Shown: positions 47,332 to 55,501 of the stretch, one piece after another
How the letters are laid out: the number at the start of each line of letters is the position of its first letter
How positions within the stretch are numbered: position 1 is the first letter of the stretch
Assembly: GCA_030682175.1 (NCBI GenBank)
Contig: JAUXOM010000084.1
Coordinates: 1 to 61,612, forward strand
Source: Rhodocyclaceae bacterium
GTDB taxonomy: Bacteria; Pseudomonadota; Gammaproteobacteria; Burkholderiales; Rhodocyclaceae
Direction of reading: 5' to 3'
DNA length: 61,612 bases
The notes under the pieces: generated by a model
What the model saw: only the letters and a program-made list of their open reading frames with translations
What the model was told of the DNA's origin: nothing
The model's database searches: none
Position numbers and translations under genes: made by a program

Positions 47332-48603
47332 CTAAGCAACCTCGGTTGCCAGTGTCTGTACCCAGGCAATTGATTCGGCCAGACAGCGATTCAGTGTTTC
47401 ATGATTGATGCGCCCGCCCAACTGCGTCAGGGCGCGTTCGACACCCCCCGGATCGTCGTTGTCGTAGCAGTCAGTGATATCCAGCAGCAGCCCCAGTTCG
47501 CCTTCCCGCGACAGCAAGGCGAGGCTCAATTGCGGGCCGAGGGCAATCTGTTCGATTATTGCGTTCATCGGCAGCCCCAGCGCCGCCGGCATCAGCGACA
47601 TCAAGCCACAGAGGAAGGCGGCCTCGGGCAAGGCGCGTTGATCAGGGTAACAACTGCGCGCCAGGCGCTCCATGAAATTGCCCTTGAACGCCGCCAGTTG
47701 CATCAGCGGATTACGCTCGATGCCGACGTGTTGTCCTTTGGGACGGCTATATAGCAGCAGTTGCATCCAACGCAGAATCTGGCGACGACCAAGCACGGTA
47801 ATCGCCTGGCGCACCGAAGTGACGCGCGTGCGCAAGCCCACCGCTGCGGAATTGGTGAGCCGCAGCAGGTTCACCGTGAGCCCGGCCTCGCTCTTGAAAA
47901 TCCGTTCGATTTCGTCGAGGTCGGCATCGGCGTTCAGGCGTTTGATGAGCCGAATCAACCCCTGGGTGGCGAGGTCGAGTTGCTTGCCCTCGACGACAGT
48001 CGGCTCGGCAAAATAGTAGCCCTGGAAGAAGTGGAAGCCGAGCGCCACCGCCCGATCGAAGTCGACATGGGTTTCCACGTGGCTGGCAATCGGCAATGGT
48101 CGAAAATCCGCCAATTGCGACAGCAGCGGTCGCAACACACCGTCAGGCAGGTTTTGCAGATTGAGCTTGGTGAACATGGCCTGCTTCAGCAGCGGTTCGA
48201 GCGCCGCGTCGACATGGGTCAGGTCATTGATGCAGAAGGTATAGCCGCGCTGACCCAGCGCTTGGCAGCGCGCCACCACGACCGGGTCGGCAGCCACGCT
48301 CGCCGGTAAATCAAACACCACCCCGTTGGCCGGCAAGAGTTCGATGGCATCCGAGCTGAGTGATACCGCATCGACGATGACAAAGACCTTGTTGGACCCC
48401 AGCGCACTGCTCAAACCAAGCTCGGCGAAGGCCTTGCAGATCACATCGGCAGTAGCCATGCCCGGCTGAACTTGTGCCGCGCGATTCTCACTCGAATCGC
48501 GAAACAGCAATTGATAGCCGACCAGTGCCTGTGTCGAATCGAGAATTGGCTGACGCCCGAGAAAGAGGCTCGTGAGCGCAGGGGCAGAAGGTTGAATGCT
48601 CAT
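47332..48603 (-). CDS. EAL-HDOD signalling protein with degenerate EAL
   Basis: 423 residues. The N-terminal part is EAL-like (SLFLGRQPILDSTQALVGYQLLF), but the catalytic EAL glutamate motif is replaced by LVGYQ and the metal-ligand motifs are lost, so it should not cut c-di-GMP. The C-terminal HDOD domain (IERIFKSEAGLTVNLLRLTN) lacks HD metal residues, as usual. Such YuxH-type proteins act through protein binding. It lies just downstream of the 6S RNA terminator. Confidence 0.88.
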   Translation of the reverse strand: MSIQPSAPALTSLFLGRQPILDSTQALVGYQLLFRDSSENRAAQVQPGMATADVICKAFAELGLSSALGSNKVFVIVDAVSLSSDAIELLPANGVVFDLPASVAADPVVVARCQALGQRGYTFCINDLTHVDAALEPLLKQAMFTKLNLQNLPDGVLRPLLSQLADFRPLPIASHVETHVDFDRAVALGFHFFQGYYFAEPTVVEGKQLDLATQGLIRLIKRLNADADLDEIERIFKSEAGLTVNLLRLTNSAAVGLRTRVTSVRQAITVLGRRQILRWMQLLLYSRPKGQHVGIERNPLMQLAAFKGNFMERLARSCYPDQRALPEAAFLCGLMSLMPAALGLPMNAIIEQIALGPQLSLALLSREGELGLLLDITDCYDNDDPGGVERALTQLGGRINHETLNRCLAESIAWVQTLATEVA

Positions 48604-48641
48604 GCCGGCATCCTACCAGCAGGAGGTCGCGAGATCAAAAA

Positions 48642-48673
48642 ACAACCGCTCCGGCAATTGCCGGAGCGGTTGT
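48642..48673 (-). terminator. Intrinsic terminator of 6S RNA
   Basis: Perfect 32-base palindrome (half ACAACCGCTCCGGCAA), followed on the minus strand by TTTTTTGATC. It lies directly after the 6S RNA. Confidence 0.88.
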
Positions 48674-48680
48674 ACCTTGC

Positions 48681-48866
48681 TGGGTTCCCCGCTTGTGCCG
48701 TTAGAGCCGGCATCCTGAACCTTGGTTCAGATGGGTCACGTTCCTGCCGCTTCAGGTGCACTCGACGTGGAGTGCTCACAACAGCGGCGTCCATGGGCGG
48801 CGACCGATGCAAATGCGTATTGGTTCAAGGAATGTATGGCCTTGACGAACACCGCAGGGAATTCCG
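48681..48866 (-). ncRNA. ssrS: 6S RNA
   Basis: About 185 bases downstream of zapA, its standard place. The closing stem pairs TTCCCTGC (48861-48854) with GCGGGGAA (48692-48685). Recognisable 6S elements follow: GTGTTCGTCAAGGCC, CCTTGAACCAATA on the 5' side of the central bubble, and TGAACCAAGGTTCAGG on the 3' side, which match the E. coli 6S motif TTGAACCAAGGGTTCAAGG. 6S RNA binds sigma70 RNA polymerase in stationary phase. The ends are estimates. Confidence 0.88.
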
Positions 48867-48927
48867 GGAGCCCGACTGACTACCAACTACTGCCTGCTGC
48901 GCCACCCGGATCAAACTGCCTGCAATG

Positions 48928-49266
48928 TCAGAACAATTCGTCCTGCCGGGCGAGCGCCTCATCCAGCCGCGCTTCAACGATTTTTATTCTACGCTGCAAG
49001 TCATCCGCGTCAACGGCTTTTTCGACCGGGGCAGAATCATGCACAACCGGGGTCACGCCGGATTTGCGCATGGCATTCAATTCATACGCAAGATTCAGGG
49101 CCGCCATTACCGCCAGGCGTTCGCCAGTACTGCGGGTGGTACGGGCAGCTTCGCCCATCCGGGCATCGAGCAATGCGGCCGCGGCACTAAGCGTATCGAA
49201 TTCTTCGGGCGCGCAGGCAACCCGGTATTCGCGTCCCTGCAGCTTGATGTCGAGGGTCGAACTCAT
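48928..49266 (-). CDS. zapA: Cell division protein ZapA
   Basis: 112 residues, MSSTLDIKLQGREYRVACAP start, then a coiled coil to the C-terminus. Promotes FtsZ-ring bundling. ATG 49266 is preceded by GGAGG at 49275-49271, which lies inside the 3' arm of a family A/C core hairpin (49270-49296). Order ZapB-like, zapA, 6S RNA is typical of the class. The ribosome site may therefore be masked. Confidence 0.94.
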   Translation of the reverse strand: MSSTLDIKLQGREYRVACAPEEFDTLSAAAALLDARMGEAARTTRSTGERLAVMAALNLAYELNAMRKSGVTPVVHDSAPVEKAVDADDLQRRIKIVEARLDEALARQDELF

Positions 49267-49269
49267 TCT

Positions 49270-49360
49270 GCCTCCGCCGGACCGCCCCAAGGAGGCTCAG
49301 TTACCAAATGAGGCCCCCCTGTGGGGGGCGGCGAGCTGAATTTGCGAGCGTGGGGGGCCA
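49270..49360 (-). repeat. Family A long module between the ZapB-like gene and zapA
   Basis: Read on the minus strand it begins TGGCCCCCCACGCTCGCAAA right at the stop codon of the ZapB-like gene, passes a GGCGGCGAGC/C-run hairpin, and ends in the core hairpin GCCTCC-TTGGGGCGGTCCGGC-GGAGGC (49296-49270). The arms here are different from all other copies but fully complementary, and one arm is the zapA Shine-Dalgarno. Confidence 0.85.
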
Positions 49361-49555
49361 TTATTCTGCCGGCAACCTGTCCATCAGACCTTCGAGCCGG
49401 GTACGCGCAGTGGCCATGCGCGCAGCGAGGTCCGCTTTTTCATTTTCGAGCGTATCGACCAGAGTCCGCAGCCGCTGATTTTCAGCGCGCAAAGAATCGC
49501 ACAGGGCTATGACCTGGGTCACCTTGTTTTCGAGTCCGCCAAACTCATCGTTCAT
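49361..49555 (-). CDS. ZapB-like / TIGR02449-type coiled-coil protein
   Basis: 64 residues, nearly all coiled coil (LENKVTQVIALCDSLRAENQ, LRTLVDTLENEKADL). Small proteins of this type stand upstream of zapA in many proteobacteria and are taken as division factors. Its TAA stop codon directly abuts the family A repeat; the natural gap to zapA has been replaced by or filled with the repeat. Start ATG 49555. Confidence 0.85.
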   Translation of the reverse strand: MNDEFGGLENKVTQVIALCDSLRAENQRLRTLVDTLENEKADLAARMATARTRLEGLMDRLPAE

Positions 49556-49667
49556 GGGCGCGAAGTTTGTTATAAAAACAATTACTGGTCAAGTAGTTCG
49601 GATGATTTGTGAAGGTATCACCGCAACAATGTGGATAAATCGCTGCAACATTTCGCCGCGCAGTCAA

Positions 49668-49701
49668 AAAGTCGGCGCTGGTGGAACGGCGCGCCTATAA
49701 T
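49668..49701 (+). promoter_or_regulatory. Family A short module overlapping the presumed btuB promoter
   Basis: The short module (49668-49690, AAAGTCGGCGCTGGTGGAAC and onward) is followed at once by TATAAT (49696-49701). The -35 position would lie within the repeat and has no TTGACA. The start point would be near 49708, about 35 bases before the riboswitch. Promoter status is inferred. Confidence 0.55.
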
Positions 49702-49740
49702 TCGACCGCTTTGTCCGTGGTGTCTGTCGGGTCATTTTTC

Positions 49741-49897
49741 TGGCCCACAGGTGAAACGGGAATGAGGTGAGCTTAATCGGCAAACCCTCGGCTGCCCCCG
49801 CAACGGTAAGGAAGTGCGGCTGCTCCAATCGAGCCACTGGGAGAAATCCCGGGAAGGCGGAGCAGCAAAACTTCCGAGCCCGGAGACCGGCCTCGGA
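49741..49897 (+). promoter_or_regulatory. Cobalamin riboswitch
   Basis: Conserved features in order: GTGAAACGGGAA near the 5' end, the core GCCCCCGCAACGGTAAGG (49793-49810), CACTGGGAGAAATCCCGGGAAGG, and the B12 box AGCCCGGAGACCGGCC (49877-49892). It lies 116 bases upstream of the btuB start codon, so adenosylcobalamin should shut off the receptor and likely the whole transport operon. The expression platform was not resolved. Confidence 0.95.
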
Positions 49898-50012
49898 CAA
49901 TCCAAACTTGCGCTGCGGGGGGCGGCGCGCCGGGGTTTTCCGTCGCGACTCTCCCTGGACGCTTTCCGTTACCACGGCCTGCGGGGACGCTGGCCGCTCT
50001 GGGAGTCAAGAC

Positions 50013-51947
50013 ATGCCAATCCGCTTTAAACGCGCCGGGCTGAGTACCGCGCTGAGTACCGCTATCGCCCTTGCTTTCAATCCAGTCCTTGCCAATGCCC
50101 CCGACGAAGCAGCCATCGTCGTCACTGCCACGCGTCTTCCCACCCCTGACGTATTGGCGCCCTACGCCTCGGAGGTGCATACCCGCCGCATGATCGAGCA
50201 ATCCGGCGCGGCTACCTTGCTTGACTATCTGGGCCAGAATACATCCGTGCAAGTGCTTCCAAGCTATGGCAACAAAGCTACGCCAAAGATCGATATGCGC
50301 GGCTACGGCATCGGCGATGGATATCAAAACATTGTCGTCAGCATCGACGGTCAGCGACTCAACAGTATCGACATGTCACCGCAACTCATGGGCGCGATCC
50401 CGCTGGCCGGCATCGATCGCATCGAGATCACCAAAGGCAGCGGTTCGGTGATGTTTGGCGATGGCGCCACCGCCGGCACGATCCAGATCTACACACGCCC
50501 GGTGCGGGGCATCAGCCTCAAGGGCTATACAGGAAGTCACAACAGCCTGGGCACAACCCTCGGCGTCGGGGCAGGCAACGACAGCCTGCAGTTCACCGCA
50601 AGCTATGACAAGAGCAGCAGCGACGGCGCCAGCAACCCCGACATCTCCGGACACAAGGCGACGGCAGATAGCGACGTTGCGCGCCTCGGCGTCACCGGCA
50701 GGCCCTCGCAGGATATTGCCCTAAAGCTGGACGCTTCCAGCACCCGCATGGAAACCCGCTATCCGGGCTCACTCACGCAGGCGCAATTCGACGCCGACCC
50801 CTCCCAGAACGGAGGGGGAACCTATACCTACCAGGAGTTCAAGTCCGACTATTTGCGCGGCGGCATCGAATACCGCATCACCGACCAACTAAAAATCATG
50901 GCAAGCCGCGGCGTTGAAGACAAGCGTTCGCGTTATGTCATCTCGGGATGGACCTCGGACTACGACTATATCAGCGACGAAGTAAGCGGCAGCTATAAGG
51001 ATGGGCGTATTGCCCTCACCGGCGGCTACCAGGGCTTCGACGGCACACGGATCGGCTCCTTCGACCGTACGACCAAGAAAAATTCGGCGTGGTTCGGACA
51101 AGGGCAGGTATATCTCGACCAGCTCACCCTTTCCCTCGGTATCCGCAGCGATGAGGTTTCCTACGCATATCGCCCAACTGCGGGAGCAAGCCTGCGGCAA
51201 TCGCATGGGCTCTATGGTTGGGACATCGGTGGCAACTATCGTATCAATGCCACCTTGACACTGTTCGCCAATCTGAACAGTGCCTTTCAAGCCCCCGACA
51301 TCGATCGTTTTTTCAGTAACGGCGCTTTCAACCAGTTCATCCAACCGGCCAAGGTTCACACACTCAACCTCGGCATCAACCATGTCACAGCCACCAACCG
51401 CCTCAAGGCCACCCTGTTCCGCGCCAACCTGAAGAACGAGATTTATTATTACTCGACAGGTATTTATGCGACTTCATACAACACCAACATCGACGCTTCC
51501 CACAAATACGGTCTCGAATTGCAAGATACCTGGCAGGCAACCGACCGTCTGTCGCTATCGGCCAACTATGCCTACACGCGAGCGATCATCGATCACGAGA
51601 ACGACGGCGGCAGCGCCTATGACGGCAAGGATCTTCCTGGCGTGCCCAGGAATGCAATCAATCTCGGAATGGGTTACCGGATCGATGACAGGTCGTCGAT
51701 CCGGGTCAGCCATGTCTGGCGCCAAGCCACGTGGGCCGCCAACGACTTCGACAATAACAATGTCCAGAAGCAGCGCGCCTATGCCTCTACTGACATGGCC
51801 TACCGTTTTCGCTACAAGGACCTGACGTTGTTTGCCGCAGTCGAAAACCTCTTCAGTCAACACAATGGCATCTGGGTGCGGGATAACGCGATTTACCCCG
51901 TGAACTTCAGCCGCAACTGGCGGCTTGGCCTGGAAGCCACGTTCTAA
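50013..51947 (+). CDS. btuB: TonB-dependent cobalamin receptor BtuB
   Basis: Outer-membrane importer for vitamin B12 and cobinamides. 644 residues; signal peptide about 1-25 (ALAFNPVLANA), TonB box AAIVVTATRLP, plug domain with DMRGYGIGDGYQNIVVSIDG, then a 22-strand barrel ending in the classic C-terminal Phe (RLGLEATF). ATG 50013 after GGGAG. Controlled by the riboswitch upstream. Heads a transport run with btuC and btuD. Confidence 0.93.
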   Translation: MPIRFKRAGLSTALSTAIALAFNPVLANAPDEAAIVVTATRLPTPDVLAPYASEVHTRRMIEQSGAATLLDYLGQNTSVQVLPSYGNKATPKIDMRGYGIGDGYQNIVVSIDGQRLNSIDMSPQLMGAIPLAGIDRIEITKGSGSVMFGDGATAGTIQIYTRPVRGISLKGYTGSHNSLGTTLGVGAGNDSLQFTASYDKSSSDGASNPDISGHKATADSDVARLGVTGRPSQDIALKLDASSTRMETRYPGSLTQAQFDADPSQNGGGTYTYQEFKSDYLRGGIEYRITDQLKIMASRGVEDKRSRYVISGWTSDYDYISDEVSGSYKDGRIALTGGYQGFDGTRIGSFDRTTKKNSAWFGQGQVYLDQLTLSLGIRSDEVSYAYRPTAGASLRQSHGLYGWDIGGNYRINATLTLFANLNSAFQAPDIDRFFSNGAFNQFIQPAKVHTLNLGINHVTATNRLKATLFRANLKNEIYYYSTGIYATSYNTNIDASHKYGLELQDTWQATDRLSLSANYAYTRAIIDHENDGGSAYDGKDLPGVPRNAINLGMGYRIDDRSSIRVSHVWRQATWAANDFDNNNVQKQRAYASTDMAYRFRYKDLTLFAAVENLFSQHNGIWVRDNAIYPVNFSRNWRLGLEATF

Positions 51948-51951
51948 TCCC

Positions 51952-52941
51952 ATGCCCACCCGCCGCCGCGCACTGCTGGTACTGACGCTTCTGCTGCTTC
52001 TCGCGGCGGCGAGCCTGGCGACGGCGCTGGCGGTGGGCAGCCTTGCGGTGCCGCTGAGCGAGGTGGCGGCTGCCCTCCTGGGCACGCAGGGCGCGGACAG
52101 CGGGACGCTGCCCGTTGTCCTCGATCTGCGCCTGCCCCGGGCGCTGGCCGGCTTCGCCTGCGGCGGGCTGCTGGCGCTGGCCGGTGCGCTGATGCAGGTG
52201 CTGCTGCGCAACCCGCTCGCCGATCCTTATGTGCTGGGCATTTCCGGCGGCGCCGGCGTCGGGGCGCTGTCAGCGATGCTGCTCGGCCTGGCCGGACTCG
52301 GCATCGCCGGCTTCTCCTTCGTCGGCGCGCTCGCCGCCATGCTGCTGGTCTTCGGCCTGGCGCACGGCGACGGCAGCTGGACGCAGACGCGCCTGCTGCT
52401 GACCGGCGTCGTCGTCGCGGCCGGCTGCGGCGCCGTGGTGGCCCTGATTCTCTCCCTCGCCCCGGAGCAGAGGATTCACGGCATGCTGTTCTGGCTGATG
52501 GGCGACCTGTCGCAGGCCGGCGAGGTCGCACCGGTGCTGGTCGTGCTGGTGCTGGCGCTGGCGGTCACCCTGCCCTTCGCGCGCGAACTCAACCTGCTGG
52601 CGCGCGGCGCCGAGCAGGCTTTGGCGCTGGGCGTGGCGGTGCCGACGCTGCGGCGGCTGATCTACTTTGTCGCGGCCCTCGCGACGGCCGCCGCCGTGAC
52701 GACAGCCGGCTCCATCGGCTTCATCGGCCTGATCGTGCCGCACCTCGTCAGGCTGGCCATCGGCAACGATCAACGGCTGCTGCTGCCGGCCGTCGTGCTG
52801 GCCGGCGGCAGCCTGCTGGTGCTGGCCGACACGCTGGCGCGCACCGTGGTTGCGCCCATCCAGTTACCGGTCGGTGTGCTCACCGCGCTGATCGGCGTGC
52901 CGGCATTCCTGTATCTGCTCGGCCGGGGCGCGAAAACGTGA
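51952..52941 (+). CDS. btuC: Cobalamin ABC transporter permease BtuC
   Basis: FecCD-type inner-membrane permease of 329 residues with about ten membrane helices. GGLLALAGALMQVLLRNPLADPYVLGISGGAGVGA is the family hallmark region and GLIVPHLVRL the coupling helix. It starts four bases after btuB and ends in a GTGA overlap with btuD. Confidence 0.92.
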   Translation: MPTRRRALLVLTLLLLLAAASLATALAVGSLAVPLSEVAAALLGTQGADSGTLPVVLDLRLPRALAGFACGGLLALAGALMQVLLRNPLADPYVLGISGGAGVGALSAMLLGLAGLGIAGFSFVGALAAMLLVFGLAHGDGSWTQTRLLLTGVVVAAGCGAVVALILSLAPEQRIHGMLFWLMGDLSQAGEVAPVLVVLVLALAVTLPFARELNLLARGAEQALALGVAVPTLRRLIYFVAALATAAAVTTAGSIGFIGLIVPHLVRLAIGNDQRLLLPAVVLAGGSLLVLADTLARTVVAPIQLPVGVLTALIGVPAFLYLLGRGAKT

Positions 52942-53708
52942 GCCTCGCCCTCCGCAATCTCACCGTCAGCATCGGCCCGCACCAGGTCTGCGCCGGACTC
53001 GATCTCGATCTTGCGCCGGGGTCGTGCCTCGCCATTCTGGGCAAGAACGGCGCCGGCAAATCGACGCTGCTCGCCACGCTGGCCGGCCTGCGGCCGCCCG
53101 ATGCGGGCCGCATCGCGCTCGCCGGACGGACCTACGCCGAACTCGGCCTGGCCGCCGCCGCGCGCCTGCGCGGCTGGCTCGGCCAGGAGCGCAACGATCC
53201 CTTCGCCAGCACGGTGCTCGACACCGTGCTCACCGGCCGCCATCCGCACCTCGGCCGCTGGGACTGGGAGGCGCCGGCCGACACCGCAATTGCCCGCGCG
53301 GCACTGGCCGCCATGGGCCTGGCCGGCATGGAGCAGCGCGAGATTCGCACGCTCTCCGGCGGCGAACGCCAGCGTGCCGCCCTGGCCACCCTGTTGGCGC
53401 AACAACCGCAACTCTATCTGCTCGACGAGCCGCTCGCCCACCTCGACCTCAATCACCAGATCGCCACACTCGAATTGTTCACGCGGCAGGCGCAAACCGA
53501 ACAGATCGCCGTCGCCATGGTGCTGCACGACCCGAATTTCGCGCTGCGCTTTTGCGACCGCGTCCTGCTGCTGTTCGGCGACGGCACGCACAGCACGGGC
53601 GCGGCGGCCGAGATACTCGACGCTGCCAGCCTGTCCCGCCTCTACGGCCACCCGCTGCGGCGCGTCGAGGCGCCGCATCTGCGACACCCCGTTTTTGTTC
53701 CGGAGTGA
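52938..53708 (+). CDS. btuD: Cobalamin ABC transporter ATPase BtuD
   Basis: 256 residues: Walker A GKNGAGKST, signature LSGGERQRAALATL, Walker B LYLLDEPLAHLD, H-loop HDPNF. Start GTG 52938, overlapping btuC by four bases. Energises import of B12 together with BtuC and BtuF. The next frame, three bases on, is the remnant of cobO. Confidence 0.93.
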   Translation: MSLALRNLTVSIGPHQVCAGLDLDLAPGSCLAILGKNGAGKSTLLATLAGLRPPDAGRIALAGRTYAELGLAAAARLRGWLGQERNDPFASTVLDTVLTGRHPHLGRWDWEAPADTAIARAALAAMGLAGMEQREIRTLSGGERQRAALATLLAQQPQLYLLDEPLAHLDLNHQIATLELFTRQAQTEQIAVAMVLHDPNFALRFCDRVLLLFGDGTHSTGAAAEILDAASLSRLYGHPLRRVEAPHLRHPVFVPE

Positions 53709-53711
53709 ACC

Positions 53712-53852
53712 ATGGACCATGACGACGAACGCCATCGCGCCCGCATGCAGCACAAGAAGGCGGTGGTGGAGCGGAAAGTCGGCGCTGGCGGGACGAAGTG
53801 CCCCGAAGCGGGTATGAAATGCCCCGTTTGGGGTACGGCGCCCGCCTATTGA
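53712..53852 (+). pseudogene. cobO: Truncated cob(I)alamin adenosyltransferase (cobO/btuR) 5' remnant
   Basis: The 46-codon frame starts MDHDDERHRARMQHKKAVVE, the usual N-terminus of CobO, in the usual place after btuD. It then passes into the family A short module (KVGAGGTK) and a family D tandem hairpin (CPEAGMKCPVWG), ending at TGA 53850-53852. The nucleotide-binding GNGKGKS motif and all the rest of about 180 residues are missing. The repeat stands exactly at the breakpoint. A full cobO must exist elsewhere if the pathway works; it is not in this window. Confidence 0.82.
53775..53841 (+). repeat. Family A short module joined to family D, copy D3
   Basis: AAAGTCGGCGCTGGCGGGAC, then GAAGTGCCCCGAAGCGGGTA and TGAAATGCCCCGTTTGGGGTA. 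The second hairpin has arms CCCC/GGGG with a changed loop. It forms the end of the cobO remnant and overlaps the end of btuF, which runs in from the other strand. Confidence 0.8.
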
Positions 53853-54721
53853 GCGCGCCGGCCGCGCGCCGTTTCGAGGTGTGCGCAGAGCTGCGCCGCA
53901 CCCTCGACGAGACGCGGCGTGTGGCGCTGGATCAGGTCGGGGGGAATGAAGAACAGGTTGTCGCGTTTCACGGCGGCCAGCGCGCGCCATTGGCGCCAGT
54001 CGTCGAGCCATTCGGGGCGCGCGGAATCCATGCCACTGGCGATGATGACCTCCGGATTGGCGGCGAGCACGGCCTCGACCGTCACCTTGGGCGCGAGCAG
54101 CTTCAGCTCGGCGAAAACATTCACCCCGCCGCACAGGCGTATCGCGTCGCTGATGACCTGCCCGCCGCCCACGGTCATCAGCGGCTGCCGCCAGATCTGA
54201 TAGAAGGTGCGCACCGTCGGCCGCGCACCGTATTTTTCCCGCAGCCCGCGCAGGCGATCGCGGAAATCTGCCGCGGCCGCGCGGGCGACCGCCTGGGTGC
54301 CGGCGAGTTCGCCGTAGCGTTCAAGATTGCTGGCCACGTCGTCGATGCGCTCGGGTTGCGCCAGAAAGACGGGAATGCCGAGGGAGCGCAGCTTGGCGAT
54401 GTTGGCCGGCGCATTGCCGCTGGCCCAGCCCACCGCGAGGTCCGGCTGCAGCGCGACGATGGTTTCGAGGTCCAGTTTCGAATAGCCGCCGACGCGCGGC
54501 AGCTGCTGCGCCGCCGGCGGAAAGTCGCTGTAATCGACGACACCGACGATGCGGGCGCCAGCACCGGCGGCGAACAATGTTTCGGTGACATGCGGCGCGA
54601 GGCTGACGATGCGGGAGGCCGGTGTTGCCAGGCGCACAGTGGCGCCGGTATCGTCCCGCACGACAATTTCCGCATGGACGGAAAAGCTCGCCAGGGCCAG
54701 AATCCAGGGCAGAGGGTTCAT
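53846..54721 (-). CDS. btuF: Periplasmic cobalamin-binding protein BtuF
   Basis: 291 residues; signal peptide 1-17 (LALASFSVHA), then a two-lobe helical-backbone binding fold with RIVSLAPHVTETLFAAGAG and YSKLDLETIVALQPDLAVGW. Delivers B12 to BtuCD. It lies on the opposite strand from btuBCD. Its first 26 bases are duplicated 858 bases upstream (see vapBC). The start lies 12 bases after the vapC stop. Its last seven bases overlap the end of the cobO remnant. Confidence 0.92.
   Translation of the reverse strand: MNPLPWILALASFSVHAEIVVRDDTGATVRLATPASRIVSLAPHVTETLFAAGAGARIVGVVDYSDFPPAAQQLPRVGGYSKLDLETIVALQPDLAVGWASGNAPANIAKLRSLGIPVFLAQPERIDDVASNLERYGELAGTQAVARAAAADFRDRLRGLREKYGARPTVRTFYQIWRQPLMTVGGGQVISDAIRLCGGVNVFAELKLLAPKVTVEAVLAANPEVIIASGMDSARPEWLDDWRQWRALAAVKRDNLFFIPPDLIQRHTPRLVEGAAQLCAHLETARGRRAQ
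54696..54721. repeat. Direct repeat (left copy) at the btuF start
   Basis: 26 bases spanning the first codons of btuF (MNPLPWILA). The second copy at 55554-55579 matches at 25 of 26 positions. The segment between the copies carries vapBC. Confidence 0.85.
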
Positions 54722-54733
54722 TCGGTCAGGCGA

Positions 54734-55159
54734 TCAAAACGCCACCAGCTTCAACTTCATCCGCTTGGCGTTCTTCGCCAGCACGTCGTCCAGCGTCGCC
54801 ATGCTCTTGGCCTTGGCGCCCAGCGCGGCCGCAAGGTGCAGCGCATCGCCGGCCCGCAGGCCGGATGCCGCATCCAGAGTCAGCACGGCCGCGCGATGAA
54901 ACGTCGCGGGTTCCATCGGCAGCAATTGCAGGTCGTTGGCGCAGAGGCGTTCGAACTGGCGCCATGCCGTTTGCGCCTCGGCCGCGTCGATCTGGCCAGT
55001 GCGCTGCTTGATGCTCAACACACTGGCGAACTCCGCGACACACCACATGGCGGACACCAGGTCATCGGTACAGGCGGCATACCAGCGCGACACGCCGGCG
55101 CTTTTCCCTTCCCGCGTGCAAAGTGCCACGAGTACGCTGGTATCGACATACACCGCCAT
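54734..55159 (-). CDS. vapC: VapC-type PIN-domain toxin
   Basis: 141 residues; PIN-domain ribonuclease. Acidic residues of the active site are seen in VYVDTSVLVAL, AEFASVLS, and LRAGDALHLAAAL. Expected to cut tRNA or rRNA when not bound by its antitoxin. Overlaps the antitoxin stop by one base (TGATG). Confidence 0.9.
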   Translation of the reverse strand: MAVYVDTSVLVALCTREGKSAGVSRWYAACTDDLVSAMWCVAEFASVLSIKQRTGQIDAAEAQTAWRQFERLCANDLQLLPMEPATFHRAAVLTLDAASGLRAGDALHLAAALGAKAKSMATLDDVLAKNAKRMKLKLVAF

Positions 55160-55404
55160 CAGTAGCGCGCTCCGCGCCGCAGCTCATCCATCACCGATGT
55201 CCCCAGCGGCATGGCGGCCCGCGCCTCGGCCAGTTCCTGCGCGAAGGATTTCCTGTCCCACCGGGCCGGACGAATGGCCAGCCCGCCATCGGCCGTCAAG
55301 CTGGTCTCCACGCTGTCGCCTTCCTTGATGCCCAGGCTGCGCACCACCTCGGCGGGAATGCGCAGGGCCAGGCTGTTGCCCCATCGGGCGATATGCAGGT
55401 TCAT
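55159..55404 (-). CDS. vapB: VapB-type AbrB/MazE antitoxin
   Basis: 81 residues: SpoVT/AbrB-fold DNA-binding start (ARWGNSLALRIPAEVVRSLG), then a toxin-binding C-terminal tail. It normally represses its own promoter, which should lie in 55405-55470; the run TTGATCTACATTGATGTAGATAC contains the palindrome ATCTACATTGATGTAGAT, a likely operator. Confidence 0.9.
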   Translation of the reverse strand: MNLHIARWGNSLALRIPAEVVRSLGIKEGDSVETSLTADGGLAIRPARWDRKSFAQELAEARAAMPLGTSVMDELRRGARY

Positions 55405-55419
55405 GGCGTTACCCCTGTT

Positions 55420-55437
55420 GATCTACATTGATGTAGA
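55420..55437. promoter_or_regulatory. Probable VapB operator
   Basis: Perfect 18-base palindrome-type site ATCTACATTGATGTAGAT (arms ATCTACAT/ATGTAGAT) just upstream of vapB. AbrB-type antitoxins bind such sites to repress their own operon. Assigned by position. Confidence 0.72.
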
Positions 55438-55501
55438 TACATTCTAGCCGCTCGTTCACCGCGCGCAAGCTCGACTTCCCTAAAAAGAGAGCACGGGGGC
55501 G

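Noticed and set aside
47160-47369. Small minus-strand frame before the EVE gene
   Set aside because: Low-complexity basic tail, no ribosome site, overlaps the end of the EAL-HDOD gene.
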